Below are positions 7,963 through 14,619 of a stretch of 35,662 nucleotides of DNA, piece after piece; position 1 is the first letter of the stretch, and the number at the start of each line of letters is the position of its first letter. Under the pieces are notes generated by a model. That model was not told the DNA's origin and ran no database searches. It worked only from the letters and a program-made list of their open reading frames with translations. The stretch comes from Lachnospiraceae bacterium. GTDB taxonomy: Bacteria > Bacillota > Clostridia > Lachnospirales > Lachnospiraceae. The DNA is taken from contig JAQUUX010000030.1 in assembly GCA_028693705.1 (NCBI GenBank), positions 1-35,662 on the forward strand. The letters run 5' to 3'. A program made the position numbers and the translations under genes.

Positions 7963-8015
7963 GGATAAAACAAAAGCACCGACCCCGTGAATCAAGTTCA
8001 CAAAATCAATGCTTT
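7963..8015 (-). terminator. terminator of tRNA-Lys (minus strand)
   Basis: On the minus-strand RNA, the arms beginning AAAGCA and ending TGCTTT (plus positions 7973-8015) form a hairpin of about 19 pairs around a CUUGA loop, with an inner GUGAA/UUCAC stem and many G-U wobbles. A T-rich tract (TTTTGTTTTA) follows. On the plus strand the same positions become A-C mismatches, so the hairpin is strand-specific. Confidence 0.75.
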
Positions 8016-8018
8016 AGA

Positions 8019-8091
8019 TGCACCGCCAGGGGCTCGAACCCTGGACACCCTGATTAAGAGTCAGGTGCTCTACCAACTGAGCTAGCGGTGC
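8019..8091 (-). tRNA. tRNA-Lys (anticodon CTT)
   Basis: The minus strand reads as a full cloverleaf of 73 nt. The acceptor stem GCACCGC pairs with GCGGTGC, the D arm begins TAGCTCAGTTGGTAGAGCA, and the anticodon stem CCTGA/TCAGG encloses the loop CTCTTAA with anticodon CTT. The T arm contains GGTTCGAGCC and the discriminator is A. CCA is not encoded. Its own promoter lies just upstream on the minus strand. Confidence 0.95.
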
Positions 8092-8098
8092 GTTTTTA

Positions 8099-8128
8099 TT
8101 TACAACGCAAGAATAATTATAGTATAAT
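8099..8128 (+). promoter_or_regulatory. promoter of tatD-rsmA
   Basis: TTTACA (8099-8104), an 18-bp spacer and a perfect TATAAT (8123-8128) on the plus strand. Transcription would start near 8135, leaving a leader of about 80 nt before the tatD ATG at 8217. It physically overlaps the tRNA-Lys promoter on the other strand. Confidence 0.6.
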
Positions 8129-8144
8129 GTTTCTTGGTTTGCAA
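8116..8144 (-). promoter_or_regulatory. promoter of tRNA-Lys
   Basis: On the minus strand, TTGCAA (plus 8139-8144), a 17-bp spacer and TATAAT (plus 8116-8121). The start point would be near 8109, about 18 nt before the mature 5' end of the tRNA at 8091. Confidence 0.7.
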
Positions 8145-8216
8145 GTACTTTTTTGGAGGTTTTTCAATTTTTTGTTAATTCCAAAAAAAATAAGACAGAA
8201 CGGGAAGTATTATAAG

Positions 8217-9002
8217 ATGAAATTGGGATTATTTGATTCTCATGCCCATTATGATGATGAGGCCTTTGCGGAGGATAAAGAGACATTATTGTTAGAAATG
8301 AAAGAAAAGGGTGTATCACAGATTATGAATGTGGCAGCCAGCATGGAAAGCTGTCAGACAACCTTGCGACTGGCAGAGACACATGAAAATATATATGGTG
8401 CATTAGGTGTTCATCCCAGTGAAACTGCTGATCTGACAGAGCAGGATATGAATTGGATCAGGGAAAACAGCAAACATAGAAAAATAAAAGCAATTGGGGA
8501 GATCGGTTTAGATTATTATTGGCCGGAACCAGATCGTGAAATACAGAAACAGTGGTTTATCAGGCAATTGAACCTGGCAAGGGAAGTAGAAAAACCGGTG
8601 ATCATCCATTCCAGGGACGCAGCACAGGATACTTTTTCTATTATGAAAGAAGCCAGAGCTGAAGAAATCGGAGGTGTTGTACATTGCTATTCTTACTCTG
8701 TAGAAATGGCAAGAGAATATCTGAATATGGATTTCTATTTTGGCATCGGTGGAGTGCTGACTTTTAAAAATGCTCAGAAATTAAAAGATGTTGCAGCTTA
8801 TGTTCCGATAGATAAGATTGTTTTGGAGACGGACAGTCCTTATCTGGCACCGGTACCTAACAGAGGCAGTAGAAATAATTCCGAAAATTTAATATATGTT
8901 GCACAAACACTAGCGCAGATCAAAGGAATACCGTATGATGAAATTGTAGAAATTACAAACCGGAATGCGAATCGGTTATACAGGATAGAGGAGAATATAT
9001 AG
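8217..9002 (+). CDS. tatD: TatD family metal-dependent hydrolase (DNase)
   Basis: A 261-residue TIM-barrel metallohydrolase of the TatD family, in which characterised members are 3'-5' exonucleases or DNases. Metal ligands are all present: the DSHAHYDD start (H9, H11), the Glu in IGEIGLDYYWP, IIHSRD, VVHCYS and the Asp in LETDSPYLAP. The frame is open back to 8088, but that part overlaps tRNA-Lys and both promoters and is not family-like. ATG 8217 begins exactly at the family N-terminus and has GGGAAG at 8202-8207. The order tatD then rsmA (normally with rnmV between them) is common in Firmicutes, and the two genes are separated by 3 nt. Confidence 0.9.
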   Translation: MKLGLFDSHAHYDDEAFAEDKETLLLEMKEKGVSQIMNVAASMESCQTTLRLAETHENIYGALGVHPSETADLTEQDMNWIRENSKHRKIKAIGEIGLDYYWPEPDREIQKQWFIRQLNLAREVEKPVIIHSRDAAQDTFSIMKEARAEEIGGVVHCYSYSVEMAREYLNMDFYFGIGGVLTFKNAQKLKDVAAYVPIDKIVLETDSPYLAPVPNRGSRNNSENLIYVAQTLAQIKGIPYDEIVEITNRNANRLYRIEENI

Positions 9003-9005
9003 GAT

Positions 9006-9866
9006 ATGGCAACTTTGGGAAATCCAAACAATACAGTAGAGATATTACAGAAATATCATTTTAATTTCCAGAAGAAATACGGACAGAATTTTCTGATTGA
9101 TACGCATGTGTTAGACAGAATCATTGAATCAGCGGATATAACAAAGGATGACTGTGTCCTGGAAATTGGACCGGGAATCGGTACAATGACTCAGTATCTG
9201 GCAGAAAATGCAAGAGAAGTAGTGGCTGTGGAAATCGATAAAGCATTGATCCCGATCTTAGAGGATACGCTGGCAGACTATGACAATGTAACAATTATTA
9301 ACCAGGATATTTTAAAAGTAGATATTATGCAGATTGCACAGGAAAAGAATGGAGGAAATCCCATTAAAGTTGTGGCAAATCTGCCTTATTATATAACGAC
9401 ACCTATTATTATGGGACTTTTTGAAAGTCATGTTCCTTTGCAAAGCATTACTGTCATGGTACAAAAGGAAGTTGCAGACAGAATGCAGGTGGGACCCGGG
9501 ACAAAGGACTATGGAGCTCTTTCACTGGCGGTACAGTATTATGCAAAACCGGAAATTGTAGCAAATGTACCGGCTAACTGCTTTATGCCAAGACCAAATG
9601 TCGACAGTGCAGTGATTCGTCTTAATAGATATGAAGTTCCACCGGTTACGGTAAAAAATGAGCAACTTATGTTTGCTTTGATCAGAGCCTCTTTTAATCA
9701 GAGGAGAAAAACGCTGGTAAACGGACTGAATAATGCGGCCGGACTGCCTTATGGAAAAGAAACGGTGATCAAAGCACTTCAGGCACTGGACATCAATCCG
9801 CAGATCAGGGGAGAAGCCCTGACCTTAGAACAGTTTGCAGCATTGGCCAATGAGCTGGAAGGCTAA
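9006..9866 (+). CDS. rsmA: 16S rRNA (adenine 1518/1519-N6) dimethyltransferase RsmA
   Basis: A 286-residue RsmA/KsgA protein, which uses S-adenosylmethionine to dimethylate two adjacent adenines near the 3' end of 16S rRNA during 30S assembly. The N-terminal KKYGQNFLID is diagnostic. The SAM-binding motif is LEIGPGIGTMTQ, the acidic residue at the end of beta-2 is in VAVEID, and the catalytic motif is NLPYYITTPI. A C-terminal helical domain includes SFNQRRKTL. Length is normal. It is translationally close to tatD (3-nt gap) and followed by a strong terminator. rnmV, often between tatD and rsmA, is absent here. Confidence 0.96.
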   Translation: MATLGNPNNTVEILQKYHFNFQKKYGQNFLIDTHVLDRIIESADITKDDCVLEIGPGIGTMTQYLAENAREVVAVEIDKALIPILEDTLADYDNVTIINQDILKVDIMQIAQEKNGGNPIKVVANLPYYITTPIIMGLFESHVPLQSITVMVQKEVADRMQVGPGTKDYGALSLAVQYYAKPEIVANVPANCFMPRPNVDSAVIRLNRYEVPPVTVKNEQLMFALIRASFNQRRKTLVNGLNNAAGLPYGKETVIKALQALDINPQIRGEALTLEQFAALANELEG

Positions 9867-9892
9867 ATAATAGAATATGAAACGAATCAAAT

Positions 9893-9925
9893 AAAAGGAC
9901 TATTTTGATAGTCCTTTTATTTAGT
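9893..9925 (+). terminator. intrinsic terminator after rsmA
   Basis: AAAAGGACTAT (9893-9903), loop TTTG, ATAGTCCTTTT (9908-9918): a perfect 11-bp stem with a 4-nt loop followed by TTATTTAG. The next gene has its own promoter. Confidence 0.9.
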
Positions 9926-9966
9926 TGTAAATGTCAATATTTTCCACTAGATGTTGTGTCATGCCT

Positions 9967-9995
9967 TTGACATAAGGTTTTACGTATGGTACACT
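9967..9995 (+). promoter_or_regulatory. sigma-A promoter ahead of the pseudo-AAA+ gene
   Basis: TTGACA (9967-9972), exactly 17 bp, then TACACT (9990-9995). The transcript would start near 10002, about 63 nt before the TTG start of the next gene, and probably also carries glgB. Confidence 0.7.
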
Positions 9996-10064
9996 TAAAA
10001 CGATTAAAAATAGGGGTTTTATATCCTTTTTGGGATTCTTTTGCTGATATAGAGGTGGCATGCT

Positions 10065-12572
10065 TTGGATAAATATGAATATAAATTAAGATCGGACGAG
10101 ATCAAAGAACTGATTAAAGAACAGGCCTTTGAAGAGGCAGCTGAAATTGCAGACGCTATTGACTGGAAACGAGTCAAGAGCGTTATGATGCTGTGCACGA
10201 TCAGTGACCTATATAAGATTAATAAACGTTATGAAGACAGTAAAAATATTCTCCTCATGGCATATGAAAGACATCCGGGCGGGAGAAGTATCGTTTATTC
10301 TCTGTGCGAATTATCTATTAAACTGGAAGAATATGTTCAGGCAATTGAGTATTACAAGGAATTTGTAAAGATTGCACCTAAAGATAGTGGACGTTACATA
10401 TTACAGTATAAGTTATACGAAGCACAGGATGTTTCTTTAGAGGAAAGAATCGAAGTCCTTGCTGAACTGAAAAAACGGGATTATAAAGAGAAATGGGCAT
10501 ATGAGCTGGCATTTTTATATCACCAGGTTGGTATGAGTGAACAGTGTGTTGCAGAATGCGATGAATTATTTACGTGGTTTGGACATGGGAAATATGTAAT
10601 GAAAGCACTGGAACTGAAAATGCTTCATGCACAGCTTTCACCGGAACAGCAACAGGCTTATAACGGAAGCACCCCCTCGCAGGCATACACGATGGAACCC
10701 CAGGCAGATAATATGGATTCACAGGCAACGAAGGTATTACCGCAGCTGGATGGATTTTCAGAACAGTATATGGATAGTTCCATGGAAAATAGTGAAGAGC
10801 CTGCAGATGAAATGGATGATATTCAGGTAAAACCCATGGATGTAAGTCCGTATAATACCATTAATTTACAAAAAGAACTGGCGGAGAGCATGAAGGAAGT
10901 GCTCGCACCGGATGCTGATGCAAATGAAATCTTTTTTGAAGATCATACAGGACAGATGGAACCGGTTCCGGAACCAATTTTAGAACCGGTTCCGGAACCA
11001 ATTTTAGAACCGGTTTCAGAGCCAGTTTCAGAACCGACTTCAGAGGCTGCTACGGAAATGATTCACGAAGAGACAGCAACGGAGACAGTAAGTGCAGATA
11101 CGGATATGACTGAAATTCAGCCGACGACGGATCCGGATGAAATGTTATCTGCGGCAAATGCTGCTGCAGCAATTGAACAAATGCGTAAGAGGGCGCTTGA
11201 AAATATGAATAGACCATCAGGTTTTGATAATATGTTATCCCAGGAATATGATGGTCAGATCAGTCTGGTTGTCCCGGAAAGCGAGCAGATTGAAAAGCAG
11301 ATTACCGGACAGATCAGTTTACAGGACGTTATCCTTGAATGGGAGCGTATGAAGCATGAGACCAAAGAGCGTAATCAAGAAGAAATAAGGCAGCGCGTTA
11401 AACAGGAAACAGGGGATTTATTCGCTCAGTTTGACGAGGAAGCAAAGCGGGGAATCATGGCGGAACTGGAAGCTGCAGCAGATGAAGCCGAGGCTGCTGA
11501 ATTAGCTAAAAAGGAAGCATTCAAAAAATCGGCTCCGGAACCGGAAGATTTGGAAGTTGAAGAAGCTGAAGAATTTGAAGAATTAGAAGAAGAACCGGAA
11601 TCTGTTCCTGAAGATATGGAAATTGCAGAAGAAGTTGAACCTGACGAGGAAGATCTGACGGAAGATCAGGAAGAGTTTGAAGAAGTTGAAGAAATCGAAG
11701 AAATTGCCGAAAACGATGAAACAGAAACCGAGATTTCAGATGAAAGTGATGATGAAGAGGATGATATAGAGGAAGCATCTGCTGAACAGCCCGCATCTGG
11801 AGACACACCAACACGCGCAGTAAAGGTACGAAAGCTGACACCGGAAGAAAAAGAATTGTTCGGTGGCTTTATCCAGGGCAGGAAATCGAGAGAACAGTTT
11901 GTACAGGCAATTGATGCTATTACTATGGCTTCTTACATCGGAAATGTTATCGTAACAGGTGAGCAGGGTATGGATACCATGTCACTGGCAAAGAAACTGA
12001 TCAAAAATGTACAATATACAGATCATAACTTCTCTGGTAAAACGGCAAAGATAGCAGCAGCATCTTTTAATAAAAAAGATATCGTTGAAACGATTGAACG
12101 GATGGAAGGCGGCGCTTTGATTATTACAGGTGCCTCTGATCTTACCAAGGAATCTGCAGATACTTTATATAAAGCACTGAATAAAGAAGAAAAAGCAGTT
12201 ATTGTTGTTTTGGAAGATCAGAAAAAGGCAATGAATAAGTTTTTGGAACATAATCCCAAGATAACAGAGTGCTTTAATTCCAGAATAGATCTGGAAGCAT
12301 TAGACGACGAATCACTTGTAACTTTTGGCAGAATGTATGCAAAGGAAATGGAATATTCCATTGATGATATGGGGGTACTTGAATTACATACCAGAATTGC
12401 AGATATGCAGACAAGTGATCATTCCGTTACTGTTGCAGAGGTAAAAGACATTATAGATGATGCTATTTATCATGCAAATAGAAAAACGCCAAAGCATTTT
12501 CTGGATATTCTTTTACGAAAGCGTTATGATGAAAATGATATGATTATTCTAAGTGAAAAAGATTTTGCGTAA
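10065..12572 (+). CDS. large acidic protein: helical repeats, acidic linker and degenerate AAA+ domain
   Basis: An 835-residue cytoplasmic protein of unknown function. Residues 15-190 are helical and TPR-like (EDSKNILLMAYERHPGGRSI, EEYVQAIEYYKEFVKIAPKD). Residues 299-326 are Pro-Glu repeats (EPVPEPIL twice, then EPVSEPVS). Residues 430-490 look coiled-coil and 491-572 are almost all Glu and Asp. Residues 590-835 resemble the CbbX/SpoVK class of AAA+ ATPases, including the region FLEHNPKITECFNSRID corresponding to the family's FLxxNPGLxSRF. However, the P-loop is GEQGMDTM (632-639) instead of GxxGxGKT, and the Walker B position reads GALIITGA (683-690) instead of an hhhhDE motif. ATP hydrolysis is therefore unlikely. 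TTG is accepted as start because AGAGGTGG (10051-10058) lies 6 nt upstream. glgB begins 27 nt downstream, and co-transcription is likely. Confidence 0.78.
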   Translation: MDKYEYKLRSDEIKELIKEQAFEEAAEIADAIDWKRVKSVMMLCTISDLYKINKRYEDSKNILLMAYERHPGGRSIVYSLCELSIKLEEYVQAIEYYKEFVKIAPKDSGRYILQYKLYEAQDVSLEERIEVLAELKKRDYKEKWAYELAFLYHQVGMSEQCVAECDELFTWFGHGKYVMKALELKMLHAQLSPEQQQAYNGSTPSQAYTMEPQADNMDSQATKVLPQLDGFSEQYMDSSMENSEEPADEMDDIQVKPMDVSPYNTINLQKELAESMKEVLAPDADANEIFFEDHTGQMEPVPEPILEPVPEPILEPVSEPVSEPTSEAATEMIHEETATETVSADTDMTEIQPTTDPDEMLSAANAAAAIEQMRKRALENMNRPSGFDNMLSQEYDGQISLVVPESEQIEKQITGQISLQDVILEWERMKHETKERNQEEIRQRVKQETGDLFAQFDEEAKRGIMAELEAAADEAEAAELAKKEAFKKSAPEPEDLEVEEAEEFEELEEEPESVPEDMEIAEEVEPDEEDLTEDQEEFEEVEEIEEIAENDETETEISDESDDEEDDIEEASAEQPASGDTPTRAVKVRKLTPEEKELFGGFIQGRKSREQFVQAIDAITMASYIGNVIVTGEQGMDTMSLAKKLIKNVQYTDHNFSGKTAKIAAASFNKKDIVETIERMEGGALIITGASDLTKESADTLYKALNKEEKAVIVVLEDQKKAMNKFLEHNPKITECFNSRIDLEALDDESLVTFGRMYAKEMEYSIDDMGVLELHTRIADMQTSDHSVTVAEVKDIIDDAIYHANRKTPKHFLDILLRKRYDENDMIILSEKDFA
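10959..11036 (+). repeat. 24-bp coding tandem repeat
   Basis: Two identical 24-bp units (10959-10982 and 10983-11006), each encoding EPVPEPIL, are followed by a diverged third unit (EPVSEPVS) and part of a fourth (EPTSEA). The reading frame is kept throughout, so the array is a length-variable linker inside the protein and not a CRISPR or mobile repeat. Confidence 0.88.
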
Positions 12573-12599
12573 GTGTAAAAGAAGCGGGGGCAAGAATAT

Positions 12600-14534
12600 A
12601 TGGCATTGGGAACGGTTAAGAAAACCGCTGTGAAACAGCCGGAAACTGTATTTATATCAGAAGCCGATCAGTATGTATTTGGACAGGGATCACATTACGA
12701 TATTTATAAGAAATTAGGGGCACATCCATCTGTAGAGAATGGACAGCAGGGATATTACTTTGCTGTCTGGGCTCCGCATGCAATGGATGTGTTTGTTGTT
12801 GGAGAATTTAATAATTGGAATGAGACACAGTATCCTATGCACTGTCTGGGGAAGGGCGGTATTCACGGGTTATTTATTCCGGGGGTAAAAGCCGGGGAAC
12901 TGTATAAATTTTTGATTGTTACAGAAGATGGCAGAAAGCTTTATAAAGCTGATCCTTTTGCAAACTACGCAGAATTGAGACCGGGAAATGCTTCCAAAAC
13001 AGCAGATCTGTTCGGATTTTCCTGGCAGGATACAGCATGGATGAAAAAACAGACTGTAGAAGATCCACAGAAAAAACCAATTGCAATCTACGAATGCCAT
13101 ATTGGATCCTGGATGAAGCATCCGGATGGTACAGAAGATGGATTTTATACTTATCGTGAGTTTGCGGATCGCCTTGTGGCATATTTAAAAGAAATGCAGT
13201 TTACCCATGTGGAATTGATGGGGATTGCAGAGCATCCTTTTGATGGATCCTGGGGATATCAGGTAACCGGTTATTATGCACCAACATCCAGATATGGAGA
13301 ACCAAAAGATTTTATGTATCTGGTGAATGAACTGCATAAGAATAACGTGGGTGTTATTCTGGACTGGGTACCTGCACATTTTGCTACAGACGCATTTGGA
13401 CTTGCGGATTTTGACGGACAGCCATTATTTGAGCATCCCGATAAACGTCTGGGCGAGCATCCGGAATGGGGAACCAAGATATTTAATTATCAGAAAAACG
13501 AAGTACAGAATTTCCTGATTGCAAATGCATTATTCTGGCAGAGAGAATACCATATTGACGGACTTCGTGTAGATGCTGTAGCTTCTATGCTTTATCTTGA
13601 TTACGGAAAAAAAGATGGCGAGTGGCTGCCAAATAAAGACGGCGGAAATAAAAATTATGATGCCATAGCATTTTTCAAACATTTAAATTCTGTGGTTTGC
13701 GGATCGAGAAAAGGGTTTATGATGATCGCGGAAGAGTCTACGGCATGGCCAAAGGTAACCGGGGATGTAAAAGATGACGGACTTGGATTTACCTTTAAAT
13801 GGAATATGGGCTGGATGCATGATTTTTGCGAATATATGAAACTGGATCCGTATTTTAGGGCAAATAATCATTATGCTATGACCTTTGCCATGACCTATAA
13901 TGACAGCGAAAACTATATTTTGCCATTATCACATGATGAAGTAGTACATTTAAAATGCTCCATGGTAAATAAAATGCCGGGATATACGGTAGATAAATAC
14001 GCAAATCTTCGGGTTGGATATACTTACATGTTTGGTCATTCCGGCAAGAAACTGTTATTCATGGGTCAGGAGTTTGCCCAGGAACGTGAATGGAGCGAAG
14101 CAAGAGAACTTGACTGGGGGCTTTTGCAGGAACCGCTTAATAAAGGAATGCAGGAATATGTGAAGGAACTGCTGAAGCTTTATAATGCTTATCCTTGTTT
14201 GCATGAGATTGATAATAGCTGGGATGGGTTCTGCTGGCTGAATTCTGATGACAAAGACAGAAGTATATACAGTTTTTACAGAAGATCAGCTGATGGCAAG
14301 AAAAATGTGATGTTCGTATTGAATATGACACCTGTCGCCAGAGAAGCATATCAGGTTGGTGTGCCCAAAAAGAAAAAATATCAGCTTCTGTTAAACAGTG
14401 ATGAAAAAAGGTTTGGCGGAAATGGTGCAGAGATTAAAGAAGAAATTATGGCATATAATAAAAAATGTAATTTCCAGCCATATTCCATCGATATTGATTT
14501 GCCTGCCTATGGAGCAGCAGTATTTATGTTTTAG
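12600..14534 (+). CDS. glgB: 1,4-alpha-glucan branching enzyme GlgB
   Basis: A 644-residue glycogen branching enzyme, which cuts alpha-1,4-glucan chains and reattaches them through alpha-1,6 bonds. An N-terminal CBM48-like domain (about residues 25-120, including YYFAVWAPHAMDVFVVGEFN) precedes a GH13 barrel. Barrel motifs are VILDWVPAHF, the nucleophile segment GLRVDAVASMLYLDY, the acid Glu in MIAEESTAWP and LPLSHDEVVH. A C-terminal beta domain ends in DLPAYGAAVFMF. Length fits the family. No other glycogen gene (glgA, glgC, glgD, glgP) is nearby. Its only operon partner is the pseudo-AAA+ protein. The ribosome site is in GCGGGGGCAAG before the ATG. The gene ends in a long terminator hairpin. 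Confidence 0.95.
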   Translation: MALGTVKKTAVKQPETVFISEADQYVFGQGSHYDIYKKLGAHPSVENGQQGYYFAVWAPHAMDVFVVGEFNNWNETQYPMHCLGKGGIHGLFIPGVKAGELYKFLIVTEDGRKLYKADPFANYAELRPGNASKTADLFGFSWQDTAWMKKQTVEDPQKKPIAIYECHIGSWMKHPDGTEDGFYTYREFADRLVAYLKEMQFTHVELMGIAEHPFDGSWGYQVTGYYAPTSRYGEPKDFMYLVNELHKNNVGVILDWVPAHFATDAFGLADFDGQPLFEHPDKRLGEHPEWGTKIFNYQKNEVQNFLIANALFWQREYHIDGLRVDAVASMLYLDYGKKDGEWLPNKDGGNKNYDAIAFFKHLNSVVCGSRKGFMMIAEESTAWPKVTGDVKDDGLGFTFKWNMGWMHDFCEYMKLDPYFRANNHYAMTFAMTYNDSENYILPLSHDEVVHLKCSMVNKMPGYTVDKYANLRVGYTYMFGHSGKKLLFMGQEFAQEREWSEARELDWGLLQEPLNKGMQEYVKELLKLYNAYPCLHEIDNSWDGFCWLNSDDKDRSIYSFYRRSADGKKNVMFVLNMTPVAREAYQVGVPKKKKYQLLLNSDEKRFGGNGAEIKEEIMAYNKKCNFQPYSIDIDLPAYGAAVFMF

Positions 14535-14538
14535 CGGT

Positions 14539-14565
14539 TAAGAAAATAAAAAGAAAAGCCGAAAT
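14539..14565 (+). promoter_or_regulatory. sigma-28 (FliA/SigD)-type promoter of the flagellar cassette
   Basis: TAAG (14539-14542), a 15-bp A-rich spacer and GCCGAAAT (14558-14565) match the SigD consensus TAAA-N15-GCCGATAT at 3 of 4 and 7 of 8 positions. It lies directly ahead of three flagellar-type genes and needs no sigma-A elements. The start point (about 14572) falls inside the glgB terminator hairpin, so the flagellar transcript would not contain the whole hairpin. Confidence 0.65.
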
Positions 14566-14604
14566 AAAGGTTGAACAGTAGTTGTTCGGCCTTTATTTTT
14601 TTGA
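14562..14604 (+). terminator. intrinsic terminator after glgB
   Basis: Arms 14562-14577 and 14583-14598 pair over 16 positions (AAATAAAGG with CCTTTATTT, two G-U pairs, and GAACA with TGTTC) around a 5-nt loop, followed by a T tract to about 14601. It separates glgB from the flagellar cassette and overlaps the sigma-28-type -10 element. Confidence 0.88.
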
Positions 14605-14619
14605 AAACGGAGTGTTTGC

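Noticed and set aside
8088..8216. N-terminal extension of the TatD reading frame
   Set aside because: It overlaps the end of tRNA-Lys and both divergent promoters and has no family similarity; the family N-terminus begins at ATG 8217.
10959..11036. Short direct repeats as a possible CRISPR array
   Set aside because: Units are 24 bp, contiguous without spacers and keep the reading frame of a Pro-Glu linker.
11521..11841. 106-codon Leu/Gln-rich open frame on the minus strand
   Set aside because: Mirror of the Glu-rich GAA/GAG tract in the pseudo-AAA+ gene; low-complexity artefact.
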